Numbered from the stretch's first letter, positions 11,701-23,648 are shown. The stretch is DNA of 64,000 bases from Hermatobates lingyangjiaoensis (GCA_026182355.1 JAPFBL010000166.1:744001-808000); one strand, 5' to 3'. Notes: generated by a model from the sequence alone, not told the origin. Made by a program: numbers and translations.

Positions 11701-12002
11701 TTTTCTTTGAAAGTTGAAAAGAAAATATAAAATGGGTTTAAATTAAACTTTTAAGCTCAATACGACCTTTTCAATGAACAACAGGTTTCATTGTACAATG
11801 TGCTCGTGTTCACTGGACCTCGTACAATAGCCTGTAAATGGCATTAATAGACATACGTTGTTTTTATAAAATAAACTCAGAGTTTTAAGACTAGTTGATT
11901 TCTGACTTCAGTTAGTCCTCTTTACTGTATTCTACAACATCATAAAAAAAAGATCTAAAACATTTATACAAATTTCGTTAAGCTAAAGGCTTAATTATTA
12001 CT
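8793..12002. other. AT-rich stretch, no supported gene
   Basis: The longest reading frame is 133 codons at 9,799-10,200. It is rich in Phe, Ser, Leu and Ile, matches nothing I recognise and has no splice context, so I do not call it. Near 10,705 the string TTAGCACAATTGGCAATGTG looks like a tRNA A-box region, but no B box follows. Confidence 0.4.
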
Positions 12003-12746
12003 TTACTATAAGTAAATTATAGTGATCGTGAAAAAATTTGATCTCGTGATTTTGACGGTATTACATGTTTTGAGGTCCCAGAAGTCGTTTTATGAAGTTT
12101 TTTCGATGATGTCTGTGTGTGTGTGTGTGGGTGGGTAAGTGTGTTAGCATGCTTGTTACCACGCTACGGTCCAAAATCTTTGATAGATCAAGTTGATATT
12201 TTACACAAAAATGGGCCCTATAGGGAAGAAGATCCCTATTGTTTGGGAAGAATTATGCATGATGGGAAAGTCACTTTTTTTGCCAAAAACCGTTTTTTAG
12301 AAAACATTTATTTCTCCTAAACTGATAACCCTAGAGTTTTGAAATTTATACATTATCTTTGAGGTTACAAATGAAACAAACGAAAAATATATTCAGAATT
12401 TTAAAACAACGGGAAATATTTTTTTTCAATAAAATGTAAAAATTTTGACTTATAATTCAATCTCAAACCTTGTGAGAGCGATACAAGCCATACTGTTTGA
12501 CGGATCAAAATGAAACTATGCCTAAAAATAGAACATTATGAGGAAAATGAGTTGAGATATTTTTTTTCAAAATTACATTTGATAAAGGGGCGTTACAGTA
12601 TGATTTCTGTTTTCAGAAAATGTTTTTTTGATGCTAAACGGCTCAATAAAAAATAATGAAAATTTGACGAAAAATGGAACAAAATATTAGCAATTTATAA
12701 AAAAAAATCTGGAGTGACCTACACTCAACTTTACTATAAGTAAATT
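12003..12746 (+). mobile_element. Dispersed repeat H, longest copy
   Basis: The repeat starts and ends with the near-palindromic string CTTTACTATAAGTAAAT (about 12,002 and 12,729). Its left half recurs on the minus strand at 25.26-25.62 kb and, in shorter form, at 54.79-54.90 kb. Shared blocks include AAATTTGATCTC, ACATGTTTTGAGGT, GTCGTTTTATGA, TATTTTACACAAAAA and AATTATGCATGATGGG. A weaker match to its right half lies at 57.3 kb. It has no coding capacity, and the class is unknown; a DNA-transposon derivative is a guess. Confidence 0.65.
12110..12136. repeat. Short (TG)n tract inside repeat H
   Basis: TGTCTGTGTGTGTGTGTGTG followed by GGTGGG. The corresponding place in the other H copies is also TG/CA-rich (CACACACGTACCC near 25,490), so the tract was probably part of the ancestral element. 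Confidence 0.7.
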
Positions 12747-13238
12747 TAATAAATTATCACTGATATGGGTCTTTTGAAGGAATTAAAATATTTGTTAACA
12801 CATTCATATCAAATAATGTATAAATACAATATTTACAAAGCCTTTCCTAATTTATAGTGGATTATTCGGATATTGTTATGTTTAATGCTTACCAACAGTT
12901 CTAGAGAGAGACCTTCCGAGTAGTTATCTGATAAAATCCCTGCAGTTATTCTTACATATTAAGACTACAGAAATGAGAAAAGAAACAAAAACTCATTTGT
13001 TTAAAGACTAGTAGGTAGTAGTTGTTTTGTACATTACAACTACTTCTAGAGACAATGTTACTATTTCTTGGATAAAAATATTTCTCCAATATTAATATTA
13101 ATATTAATAATAGATCTAGTAAAACGAACTGGATATTTCTACAATGTTTAATACTCTTTGAGTTTGCGCCTTGTTTAGATGTTGATACAGTTCTTTATCA
13201 TAAAATAATAACTAAATTTATGAAGACAGATGCACACT
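12747..13238. other. AT-rich stretch, nothing recognised
   Basis: No feature supported. Confidence 0.45.
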
Positions 13239-13241
13239 CAC

Positions 13242-13319
<78 letters not shown>

Positions 13320-13346
13320 ACACACAAACAAACAAACAAACAAACA
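13239..13346. repeat. (CA)n microsatellite followed by (CAAA)n
   Basis: About 80 bp of CA dinucleotides with two CACCACA interruptions, then four to five CAAA units. It accounts for the Val/Cys-repeat frame on the minus strand. Confidence 0.95.
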
Positions 13347-15364
13347 GAGAGAGAAATCTCAAACATACGTTTATGTGTTCGTAATTATTTGAACAAAAGT
13401 TAAGACTACAATTCTTTTTTACAAAAATATTTGCTAATAATGATATAAAAATTGTTCGTAGCAATAGAATATAAGGTAAGAATAACGTGAATAATAATAA
13501 TAACTGATGAAAGCATTTTACATATATTTCATTCTTGAGATAAACATCACAAATAATCATCAACTATCCTAACTAATGCAGCGAATATTATATTGCCGGT
13601 AATTTAATTATGTTTCTAGTAGATGTACATGTCATGTATTTGTTGCAACTGGTCGTTGTTTAGCATTGTTCCTTGTTAACTCTGCAATAAGCCCTTGTTG
13701 TGTGTGGACTTTCGACTCAATGTTAAGTGACATCATAATGAAAGCAGTCATTCAATGAGCTATTCACGACCAATTCCGAGGTGCATTTCACTCATTAACA
13801 TAGGGTATCGCATCATTTCCCTTTACTCTTCTCTACCAGCTGCTAATTAAATTAACAACCCATCCATGCAACATAGTTTTAAATTACAATTATTCAAGTC
13901 ATCTGAATCATACATCAAATTGATATTGCTTCATCAATCTAGCTAATAAATGGTAATATAACTAATATGTTGAGTTCTCTTAAAAATTTGTTTAACATCA
14001 TGTCTAATTAATTATTCCATCAAAAAATCATATTTAATTTGTATTTTTCTTAAAATGTAAGCCAGTTTATATATTGAGAAAAAATAAAGAAAATTATAAA
14101 TTCTGTTATAAATAAACAGAACTAACGAATAGTTCTCTTAGCTTTTATTGCTATTTGTATTAACGTTATATGTTTTTAAAGTGATATGAAGAATATGAGC
14201 TGAATCATTTATTCTTAAAAATAGGCAATAATTATTTTCTTGTGTAATATAATTTTAAATGATAGTTATTCTTGTTGACACAATGTAATTGTAATTAAAA
14301 ACAACATTGTGTGTATTCGTTACTTTGAATAATGTTAGTGAAAAGCATAGAAGTGGGGCACTAGAGCTGAGACTGTTTGCGACAGTTGTACTAGATAGCG
14401 CTGCAATACAATTGCACGTCCTTATCGACCAAAACAGTCAAAAAACTGGGCCCACTTATCATCAAGTTGATAACTTATTCATCTGTGACCTCGGAGAAAA
14501 TATCTCCTGGAGTGATTGATAAATTGCAAAATGTAGAGAACACCACATATTTTACAAAAAAATGTAGGCTTAACAAAACAGTTTTTTGGTAATATATTTA
14601 GTTATCAGTTTAATTATGTGTTCAATTTAATAAGTTTTGTTCTACTTCCGTTTTTTGAACTTTGTTTCAGTAAACATATATCTTTATAAACTTATATAAA
14701 TATAAACTTATTACATATATATTTATAAACTTATAAATGTAATTATTTCATTTATTTTATATGGTTACCAATATTTAGTTATTTATAAGGAAATCGTAGC
14801 CGTGTTTTGTGTTTTGATTATTGTGTTTTGTATCACAATGTTACAAGGGTTACAAATCTAAATAATATTTGTCTTCTATATTGTACTTCTACTTCTAAAA
14901 ATTTAAATTCATTCAACTTTTATTATGCATGATTCATATTAATACAATACTTAAACGAAATGAAAAGTCTTAAAATGAATGGAAGAGTGGTTTATTATTA
15001 GTACTCGTTTTGGATTTATGTAACTTTCTTCTGCTTGATATTAACAAGTAGATCCTTTACCACAGAAACAACTATCTAAGATAAGCTTATCAAATGTCGT
15101 TAAGATTTCTAGAACGGAGTGACAGGTAAATGTTTACAAAATGTTGGATAAGCTTCCACTCAGCTTCAAGCAGAGAGACAAAGAGGCATTCAACATAGGA
15201 AATTTAAAAAAATAACGACACAAAAAATACATCACACTTACAGTGACCTAATTAAAAAAAAACTGGACCTGAAAGTTAAGAAACTTTATATATACTGGCT
15301 CAAAAAATTAAGTATATAGTATGATCATACGTATATTATAATATAGTATACACTATATATATGT
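13347..15364. other. AT-rich stretch with one GC-richer island
   Basis: Mostly featureless. At 14,330-14,520 base composition is more even and a 70-codon frame (14,307-14,519) ends in TGA. I see no domain or splice signals that make it an exon, but it is the least random part of this interval. Confidence 0.35.
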
Positions 15365-15514
15365 GCAGAAAAATCACAACATATAAGTACGTGATGCAAT
15401 CAATGAAGTTTAAACAATAATGAAAAAATTAAAAAATTGAAATAAATTAAAAGGCCTCAGATCAATTATTCTATTATTTTCATTTTTCCATTGTGGTTTA
15501 AACTTCATATATAA
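15365..15514. repeat. Decayed inverted pair related to family A/B
   Basis: The outer arms are GTGATGCAATCAATGAAGT, then TTAAACAATAATGAAAAA (left), and ATTTTTCCATTGTGGTTTAA, then ACTTCAT (right), complementary to one another. They correspond to the family A/B outer block (AATCAATG, AAACCACAATAAGAAA). The hammerhead core at the centre has been lost. Flanking DNA is TA-rich. Confidence 0.5.
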
Positions 15515-16007
15515 TTATAATATAGTGTAAAATACTGCATATATTATAGTGTGGTATACTATTTATAGCATGGAATGGTATAGAATGATTATAATATATT
15601 ATATATTTATAATATATAACAAATATATCCAAAATAATCATATTTATTAAATAATCATTGAACTGAAGTTGTACGACACAGTCAAAAGCGTTTTGGTATC
15701 ACTATTATTGTAGCAGCACAGTCAGATTGAGTTCAATGGTATTTGTACATCCACATAGCATTCAATTTGATTGTTACAAAAATTGTCTAAGTTGATAAGA
15801 AAGTTACCTATAAATTGAAATTTGAGTAAACCATATTATCAAAATCTATCAAAATACAATCAAAATTTGATAGATATAAATGTATTGATGTAATATTATT
15901 TGAAATATTCATGGAATCAGATTTTCTGGAAAAAAAATAAGGTTTTCAAATTTATTCAGCATTAACTTTGTGGGGATACAATGTGATTTTATTGTTACTA
16001 GATGTGA
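15515..16007. other. TA-rich stretch, nothing recognised
   Basis: Dense TATAAT-like steps at 15.53-15.62 kb; no repeat copy or gene supported. Confidence 0.45.
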
Positions 16008-16238
16008 ATTGCACCTAACTCAAGTTTAATTAAAGTAGGGATCTCTAACAAGTACCTGACATCATACAGGCTTAGGATGGACGGCTTTGATTTATTTAAC
16101 GGACGACGACTCAGATTTATTCACCTCTCACGTGAATAAATCGAGGACCAGAGTGGGTATTGAACCACGACTTCAATTCCCAGAACTTCACGTTCAGAGG
16201 CCAGCACGTTAGCACTGGGCTAAGTAAGCCACCCTCCT
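16008..16238 (-). mobile_element. tRNA-derived SINE, copy 3
   Basis: Minus-strand copy. The complement of the tRNA-like head is at 16,190-16,235 (AGCACGTTAGCACTGGGCTA), the B box complement GGGTATTGAACC is near 16,155, and body motifs GTACCTGACATCATACAGGC and GATTTATTCACC are present. The central body has a small rearrangement: the TTTATTTAACGGACGACG segment replaces the usual CTTAACGTCCTC. Confidence 0.85.
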
Positions 16239-16929
16239 AATTGTGTCTATAAATAATAGCAATCATAAAAAAAAATGAAAAAATAAAACAAAAGTATGAT
16301 TTGTTATGATTATTATACCAAAGTTTGACTAAATAATATGATAGGACTTTAATAGTGAGATCCGGTTTCGGGGATTCCTAATCCATGTATATCAAGTAGG
16401 AACATACACTTGCTATGTGTAAAGGTTAGTTGTGATGTTTTAGACTGAATGTTCTTTTCACATTCTCAATACTTTAATAATATTGCGTCTTTATCACTCT
16501 TAATGGAAATATCGGCAATTTGGGAACGTTTAAAACAAAGTGAGCACTTGAGCATTAGAAGATCTTGTCTGCAGAATTTTAGCATTCTAGCCACAATTCT
16601 GTTAAGAAATTACAGTAACATTCCACACAATGAGCCGTTTTTCTTTGTTTCATCAACCCGGCATACTGAATCAATTTCTGAATACCATCGGCTCTTTGTG
16701 ATAATATGAGAATTCGTTATTGGTACAAATAAACATTTTTCGGTACAAACGATTATTAAGATTGGTATTTTTTCTACATTTCCAAATTTTATTTAATTGC
16801 ATATTGAAATTGACAAGAGAATTACAGGAATTGTTAGGTTTCAGTGGCAGAGTCAGAAAAGAACACACATCGGCTCTTTGTGATACCATGAAAAGAACAT
16901 TTTACACTACGAGTCCTAACTGTTGGCTA
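16239..16929. other. AT-rich stretch, short direct repeat only
   Basis: The 18-bp string CATCGGCTCTTTGTGATA occurs at about 16,687 and 16,869. Frames of 71-86 codons across it show no family signature. Confidence 0.4.
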
Positions 16930-17091
16930 ACTTAACTCAAGTGAACTTAGAGTAGGGATTCTTAAAGCATCTGAGATCGTACATACTAAACATCGTCTTC
17001 GAGTGACGACGGCATAAATTTATTTACTACCTGCCCGGATCTAGCAGTACAGAGGCGAGCACATTGCCTCTGAGCTAAACTGCTTCCCCAT
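16930..17091 (-). mobile_element. tRNA-derived SINE, copy 4 (internally deleted)
   Basis: AACTCAAGTGAACTTAGAGT, TCTGAGATCGTAC, GAGTGACGACG, ATTTATTTACTACCTG and the head complement AGAGGCGAGCACATTGCCTC are all in family order. The segment with the B box complement is deleted. Confidence 0.8.
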
Positions 17092-18829
17092 GAAAGTTAT
17101 ATTACAGGAAAGTATTTCGATTCAATTTGCAGGATAAATGTGGAAAATTAGTGATTTTTTACACCATTCTGCAAAAGTTGCCCCTTTGAATACTGATTAA
17201 ATCCAGTAACATTAACAGCGTATACGCACTTATGCAAGAAATACATATGATAGTTCTATACAATTTTTACAGCCAAACTGCTATAATTAAAGGAACTTGA
17301 ATTTTATTTTGGTATAGAATTTCAGTTTTTATTTTCTACTGCACCTCCTCTTTATAAAAATATCACCTACCGACTCCTGGTACCCGAGGCCTATCTTCCC
17401 TCCCTCCATAAACCAAAGGCAAATGTTCTTGATATTTTAATCCGCATTGAAGCTAAGTCTATGAAATATGGATATGGTTTTTTGCAGCTATGTTTCAAAA
17501 TCATTCGTCAAATCCGCTATTTAAATTTAACACATCGTCAATTTACAATCATGCATTTGAAAGTAACCAAAATTGTATCTAATATTTGCTCATATAAATC
17601 CAGTTTAATACATTTACTTCATTTAGGAGTAAAACCTAAACGGAAAAAAAGAGTTTTAGTAAACAGGGCTGGAGTTGTTTGGTAAAGCGACAGAGAGATA
17701 AGGCAGATAGGATGTTTGCCTTCATTTACTCTCACGTTTCAAATAGAAAGCGGAAACAAGGCTCGGAATAAAACTAAGACGGACTTACAGATAACAGAGT
17801 AACAATTGTTGCTCTTAGGTGAATTCTTTTTTTTTTCTTCCAATTCTATGGTTTTCTAAGTACTTGTCCGCAAGCATCATAAGTCAAGCTATGTATCAGT
17901 TCTCTTATTGTTAAACTCGTCGAAGGAAACTTGTCGATCAGCGATAGATTGCATAGCTGCAAAATAATATATTGACATGATACACTACAACACATGGGCT
18001 ACTCGCTAACCTAGTATGCAATATGTGCATTGACCATCACTAAGGAGAAAATATCCACATACTCCTAGATTAAAAAATATATATTGACTAATTTTGCAGA
18101 CGATTTTGTCTTAACCTATGATTAAACTATTATCCTCAATTTTCGTATTTTATTGCTCATTTTTACCACATATAAAAATAGGTTTCCTTATGTACTAAAA
18201 AATAACATAACCATTCATACAAAATAAAAATATCATAAACCTTTTAAATTACAGTAGGATTAAAAAAATTTTTATCTAAGTTTTATCACTTCCTGAATGT
18301 TTTGTAAGGAGTTTAAGTTATAAAGATTTGAATTTTTAGATTAAAATGGAATACTAAAATAGGCATTCAAAAAAATTTAAATTTTAATGTTGATAATGTA
18401 ATTTGCAAAGTATTGAGTATTCCCAAAAAATTGAACGTTTTGAATATATTGAAAGTTCTAAATCAATTTGAATGATTTGTTTTTATAACGTTCCGAAAGT
18501 GTTGAAAGAATTCAGTGGCATATATGGCTTTCGAGTAAACTTTTGAATGTTTTAAATTTATTGGAGATCTTAAAAGATTTGAAAGTATTAAAAGTTTTGA
18601 AAGATTTTAATGTTTGAAAGTTTTGAAAGTTTATATATAAGAAATACTTGTCGATATATTCTTATGTCAACAAGTATAATAAAATATGTAGTGCGTTTAA
18701 AGGATTGTGACTTAGGTATTAACTCTAAATGACCCTTCAGTAAACTAGGAGAGACAATCCTTTGGAACCATTGGAAGCGTCCAGTGTCTCCTAGTTTTTT
18801 AACAATGCCTACGTCCCAAATGCAATATC
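17092..18829. other. AT-rich stretch, no supported gene
   Basis: A 74-codon frame (17,461-17,685) and the GC-richer DNA around it (17,340-17,780) match nothing I know. At 18.45-18.63 kb there is a run of degenerate TTTTGAAAG/AAAGTTTTGA words. Confidence 0.4.
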
Positions 18830-19142
18830 TTGTTGAGGTTGATGGGTGCAGAGATGAAGCAAAGTGACTTTGCTTAGCGAATTGTGAGAAATTGAGAATG
18901 TGTCACAGTAACTGACAATACCTGTGATCCATGATAACTGAAAATGGCTGATGTATGTGAATCGGAGGAATTCGAATACGTTTTTGATTTAAGCCTTTCA
19001 AATACCTTGCTGAGAGAGCTATGGAATCTTATAGGCTGGTAGTTATTTAGTATTATTAAATTCTTTCCTAAATTTGTAATAACGACTAGCCTGCCTGTTT
19101 CCAGGCTAACAGATAGTGACTGATTTAATGTATCAATTAAAA
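18830..19142 (-). pseudogene. LINE reverse-transcriptase remnant
   Basis: On the minus strand from about 19,142 downward the conceptual translation runs LNQSLSVSLETGRLVVI, then TNLGKNLI, then LNNYQPIRF, then SLSKVFERL. This matches the early RT blocks of Jockey/CR1-type non-LTR retrotransposons, where a Leu-Ser-rich helix and a Trp-x-x-Ala-Arg-Val region lead to NYRPIS and LSKVFE. Downstream (toward 18,830) similarity fades and stops appear. No endonuclease domain or catalytic YADD box is visible, so this is a short dead fragment. The clade cannot be fixed from this piece. Confidence 0.7.
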
Positions 19143-19918
19143 ATGATGGTTAACCATTTTCGTTTCCTATCAATAACACCCTTCTCTGGAATCAATACTG
19201 CACACTCCAAAGTATTCCCAATTAATTTTAAATGAAGTAGCATCTCTTCTAGCCATTTTTAATGAATTCATTTCATATTAATTATAATATCCACACACAA
19301 TTATATGTATTAATCAAACTGAATACATTAAGCAAACTTGTTTATTAAGTTCATCCTAACAAAATCCCAAATTCTAAAATATTTGTATTAGGATCGGTAG
19401 TGAGTAAGCCAGTGACGCAGATGGTTTTGTTCATCCTTTAATCCATGGCTTTTACTTATTTCTATTTCTATGGAGAGCTTATTAATAAACCTGCTAGTCA
19501 AATACCCCAGATAAAATAGGAAATAATATTGGAAACTCTCTAACAGAGGAAATGATTTTCACTACCACATTTCCAAATAATCATGATTTAAATAATATTA
19601 CATTAATATCACCGATAAACTATATTTGTATGAAAAGCATTAGGATTTAAAATTAATTATCTTTTCTAATATAATTAATAATATTAACAAGTTGACTAGC
19701 AAAATTATTTAAGACGTTGTATAGAAATAACATAGAAAAGATATAATTATAAAAAAGAATAAAAAAAATTTAGAATATATTGGAAAGAATGAAATATATT
19801 GAAATATTTTTGAGTCATCTGCTTCTGATGCCTATGAAGTAGACGTAGTTATCGGTGCATCATTTTTTTCATGAAGGATTTGGTAAGAGTTTGTTGTATA
19901 AGCGATTTTTTTTCGTTT
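19143..19918. other. AT-rich stretch, nothing recognised
   Basis: No feature supported. Confidence 0.45.
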
Positions 19919-19919
19919 T

Positions 19920-20345
19920 ATTTTAAATTTCTTGATAATAATTAATTAAGTTGTTCAAAACATTTATCACTTTTCTACTCCTTTCAAAATTTGAGTCGTG
20001 AGATTCAAAAATTTCCCATTCATTTTTTATGTTTTCCAATGATTCTTCGAGTCGATTGAGTGTAAAAACAGGTGTTTCTACTAGGGAATTTTCTTCTTCC
20101 TTTTCTTTGCGTTCTTGAAGTGCTTCCATTTCAGTGAGGTCTTCATTTGTGAGCTCTCGAACATACTACTGTAGAAGATCGGTTACATCGTCGGTAGAAA
20201 TAAACTCCAATTTATTGTAAATTTGAACGATAGTTTCTGTTTTATTATTAGCAATGTTTTCTAGGGCTTCACAACCCTCAAAATTTTCTTTTTAATAGTT
20301 TTTGGCAAGTTTTGTCCAAACTCCTTTCATGATCTTTTCAGAAAT
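19920..20345 (-). pseudogene. Tigger/pogo (Tc1-mariner) transposase C-terminal remnant
   Basis: The minus-strand translation from about 20,345 reads GVWTKLAKNY, a stop, KENFEGCEALENIA, later TDDVTDLLQ, a second stop, YVRELTNEDLTEMEALQER, then an acidic KEKEEE run and DSNFERSRKVINVLNNLI before the terminal stop near 19,923. This is the usual tail of Tigger-like DDE transposases, where ELTNEDL is followed by an acidic stretch and a DPNxERxxKV motif. The last 68 codons are open. The two in-frame stops and absence of the DDE core show it is inactive. No terminal inverted repeats were located. Confidence 0.75.
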
Positions 20346-21446
20346 GCTGCTCTATTATTGTTTAATTTATTTTTTATTTTTATTTTTTTGTAAATACATA
20401 ATGTTATTGTAGGATTTTGATTCGCATGAGAAGTGGTGAATTTGTTCGTGCATTTTATCTATTTTTTTTTCTCTCTCAAGCTATATTGAAGTATTTAAAA
20501 CATTTTTGACAATTTTATTGTCAAATGTATGGAATATCTAGGTGGCTGAAATGTTGATGAAAGTTGGTTCAGGTCTTTCACTGTGAGTTGCTCTATAACT
20601 ATTTCATTTCTTTGTTAGGGGTTTTCATTTGCTTGCCATCTATTGGTAACTTAAGCGTAGTTCGTGAAGTCACCTCTGGTAAGAGATTGTGGCGTAAGAC
20701 CAAGGTATACCTGATTTCTCCCACATTGGGCTTATGCTCCCCATTGAACTGATCGTCCTTTCTACGTTCATAGCCATCAATCTCTGTTCAGTAAAAGGAT
20801 TATAGTTCTTTTCTTTTTTTAGATCTTATTTCAATGAAGTCCGCTTTTAATCAACCCGCTACAATCATTTTGGACACCACCCCTATTGTTTGTTTCACAT
20901 CAACACAAAGATTAGGAAAGATTTCGGTGTGTTGAGATCCTGTTTGAAGTTAAGCCAAGAAAGAAACTCAACCCTTCTGGAATTGGTCCACGGGCGGGAC
21001 GTTTGATCTCCCCAGTGACCCGCTTCCTGGAAGACACTTCAAGGCATTAAACATTCTGCTGTCCCTTCTATTTTAATCAGGTGTCAGTTCCCTTACTGTT
21101 AACTTCTCCTTTGTTTCCTTATCCAACAGACAATCCTATAATTACGCGACATATTACCTCTTTTGAGAATGGATTTTGTTTATTCATTCAATTTTTGTTT
21201 CCTTGACTAGTTCTTATATTCATATTATTCTTTTGATTTTGTTACATTACTCCAGTTTGAAGTCTCAATTTTAAAAGATTAATATTTAATAAGTATTACA
21301 TCATTATTGGTCCGTAAGTTACTGAACAGTAATAAAAAAATCATCGCTCCTTCGCGCGAAATTATTGCTAGTATCAATTAGTACAATAACTTTTTCGAGT
21401 TGATTTAAAATAAGTGAGGTTTACCCACTTTACTGAAGCTTCTTAA
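20346..21446. other. Mixed stretch, GC-richer at 20.6-21.1 kb, unassigned
   Basis: Base composition is more balanced at 20.57-21.08 kb, including CCCCAGTGACCCGC near 21,020. Conceptual translations in this stretch are interrupted and matched no family I recognise. It may be an old retroelement body. Confidence 0.35.
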
Positions 21447-21852
21447 TAGACGAAATATAATATAAAATAATATAATTAATGAAAATCTTTGTATAAATTA
21501 CTTCCTTCACTGTTGCAATAACAATGGTTTACTCTGACTTTCAATTTTTCTTTGCAATTTTAAGAAGCGCATTATTGTAAATATATATCCATGATAATTT
21601 TTTAAGTAGTATCAGTATATTTGTAAGAAATATTTTATTCTTTTATTATTTTTTAATTTGGAGCTTAAAAATAGCTGCAAATGTATAGCCGAAATACAAA
21701 TCAGGTAATATTCTCTCATGGAAATGAAAGTAAAAATTGAAAATATGAAAATCAAAGTAAGTAAAACATTACTTCACTTAACTATGAAGGAGCAATTTAT
21801 ACAAAGTTTTTCATTAAACTATATTATTTTATATTATATATGGTCAATTAAT
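21447..21852. mobile_element. Hairpin (MITE-like) element with imperfect inverted termini
   Basis: The left end (about 21,449-21,515: ATATAATATAAAATAATATA, then ATTAATGAAAATC, TTTGTATAAATTACTTCC) is the imperfect inverse of the right end (about 21,784-21,850: AGGAGCAATTTATACAAAG, then TTTTTCATTAAACTATATTA). Inner segments around TTTCAATTTTT and AAAAATTGAAA also pair. It lies just upstream of the PLE remnant, has no coding capacity, and I could not identify a clear target-site duplication. Confidence 0.55.
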
Positions 21853-22164
21853 AAGCTTGAATAATGTGGATTAACCGTACTTACTTTAAATTTAACTTGG
21901 GCTGTTTTAAATTAAACTTGGAATACTTTACACTAATCCAAAGAAGTTGCAGATCTAAAAGAGCATTGCCCCAGGATTTTGGTGAAGAAATAAAAAATTT
22001 GCAGCTTATTTCGATTAGAATTAGATGGAAATGCTGCCTCAATGGAAGTTATATTGCTCGGTAGTGAAATATACAACTCTTTGGTAATCAATTTAATTGT
22101 ATCATTTGTTTTATTGTACTATATCGACTTTATCAGTTATAGCGCTCTTGAATATATTCATCAT

Positions 22165-23478
22165 CAAGGGCATGCGCCGCTCTTCTGTATTCCCTACCCA
22201 AAATTCATAAACAAAACATACCATTGTATCATTCTCTAATTCACCACTCCAAAAAATAGCCAAACATGTAAATGTTCTTTTCAGGCAGCTTACTCATTTT
22301 AAAGGTCCCTACACAATAAAAAACTCCTTACACTTAATCAATGAGTTAAAAGGAATAGATGTGTCTAGTAATGCTACCCTAGTTAGTTTTGATGTAAAGA
22401 ATTTATTTCCAAGCGTCCCAATTCCGGATCTCAGAGAAGTAATTAATTAACAGTACAATTTTGTGAACTATTAATGATCCTATTGTCTAAAAAGAACTTT
22501 TCACACTTTGCAAAGTATGTGTTGAACATAATTATTTTCAGTTCAATAATCAATATTTCAAGCAGAAGTAATATAGGTCTACCAATGGGTTCCAATATTT
22601 CTCCACTTTTTGCCGACCTTTTTCTAAGCTCCCTTGAAGAACACATTTTCAAATCCAACCATCCCCTTACAAAATAAATTTTAATCTGGCGAAGATATGT
22701 TGATGACATCTTTGTAATTTTTAAGGGAACAAATAGACAGCTGGACCGCTTATTAACTTTAATTGATGAACTTAACACCCATATCAAATTTACTACGGAA
22801 TGTGGAAAACAATAATTCATTAAATTTCTTAGATTTAACTATAACTTTCACGGACTCTGTCATACACGCCTCCTCCTTTCATCCCATGCCATACAAATTA
22901 ACTGCGTTCGATTCAATGATACATCGTTTGTTTACTATACCTTTATCTAAAGAAAACCGCGTAAAAGAAATAGATACAATAAAACACATTGCAATAAATA
23001 ACGGTTATTCTATACAGTTAATAAACAAGCTGTTGTATAAAAAAGAAAGAAGAACTCTTTTAAACACTATTTTTTCTCAAAACTGCTTAGAACCCTCCCA
23101 AATTCCTGGATTACCCTACCTTATGTGGGAACATCCTCGTTAAAAATTACTAATATATTAAAAAAATTTAATTTTAGAGTCAGTTACAAAACGAATGGTA
23201 ATTTAAAATCATTGTTAATCACTAAATCTAGTTTTTATCCCAGTTCATTGAGTGGAGTATATAAGTTGTCCTGTAACAATTGTCAATGTTTTTACATTGG
23301 TATGACTGTGCGCTCCTTTGAAAAAAGAACCCGTGAACATTTTAATGAATATTTGCAAAGGAAAAATAACAATAAGAATAATAAAGATTTTTTTTCACAT
23401 TTTGCAAAACACCTTGTCACACAAAATCACAGCTTTGACCCAGTACCACATCCTTGGGTATGTCTTGAATTCTCTTAA
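22165..23478 (+). pseudogene. PLE polyprotein remnant: reverse transcriptase plus GIY-YIG endonuclease
   Basis: Pieces in order, spread over all three frames: a PLE-type RT upstream motif (APLFCIPYPKFINKTY, about 22,172-22,219), LVSFDVKNLFPSVP (about 22,379), GLPMGSNISPLFADLF (about 22,580), catalytic RRYVDDIFVIF (22,690 onward), SLNFLDLTIT (about 22,817), the thumb region, then the endonuclease with GVYKLSCNNCQCFYIGMT (23,254 on), RTREHFNEY and the family tail AKHLVTQNHSFDP. The Cys/His residues around the endonuclease fit endonuclease-bearing PLEs. A TAA at 22,675 separates RT blocks in the same frame; frameshifts lie before 22,474, near 22,800 and near 23,130. Its role in life was target-primed retrotransposition; it is now dead. 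Confidence 0.88.
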
Positions 23479-23529
23479 TTGAATTTTATTATTTCACTCT
23501 AATTTTGTAACTGATTAGATATAATTGTA

Positions 23530-23558
23530 AAGACACTATAATTGTATTATAGTGTCTT
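23530..23558 (+). other. Perfect 13-bp hairpin just upstream of the PLE hammerhead
   Basis: AAGACACTATAAT, loop TGT, ATTATAGTGTCTT: all 13 pairs match and the hairpin ends one base before box 1 of the hammerhead core. Its position suggests an RNA-structural element or a terminator-like hairpin of the PLE transcript; function is inferred only. Confidence 0.7.
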
Positions 23559-23597
23559 CCTGATGATGAACACAAAGTGTTCGAAACGCGTTGAATA
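23555..23597 (+). ncRNA. Hammerhead-ribozyme-like motif in the PLE pLTR
   Basis: Box 1 CTGATGA (23,560-23,566), one extra base, stem II GAACAC/GTGTTC around an AAA loop, box 2 GAAA (23,583-23,586), stem III ACGCGT, then T (23,592) before G. Stem I has three contiguous pairs (TTC with GAA). Minimal hammerheads of this kind are established in the terminal repeats of animal PLEs and are thought to act as dimers. All core boxes are intact in this copy. Confidence 0.75.
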
Positions 23598-23648
23598 AAA
23601 CTTCATTTGTGTGGAGACTTTTGTTTGTTTATCCACTTTACCTCAGAA

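Larger units (their letters stand above)
22150..23648 (+). mobile_element. Penelope-like element (PLE), decayed, with 3' hammerhead pLTR
   Basis: A retroelement encoding a telomerase-related reverse transcriptase fused to a GIY-YIG endonuclease. The 5' part is missing or unrecognisable before about 22,150. The pol remnant (22,165-23,478) is followed by a non-coding stretch, a 13-bp hairpin (23,530-23,558), a hammerhead-like core (23,560-23,593) and a pLTR end (ACTTCATTTGTGTGGAGAC, TTTGTTTATCCACTTTACC, TCAGAA). The same pLTR makes up the palindrome at 63.2 kb. At least three frameshifts and several stops make it non-autonomous now. Confidence 0.85.

Noticed and set aside
13198..13563. 121-codon minus-strand frame with Cys/Val repeats
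   Set aside because: Half of it is the (CA)n tract; the remainder has no signature.
16687..16889. 18-bp direct repeat CATCGGCTCTTTGTGATA as target-site duplication
   Set aside because: It is too long for a usual duplication, and the enclosed about 160 bp has no element features.
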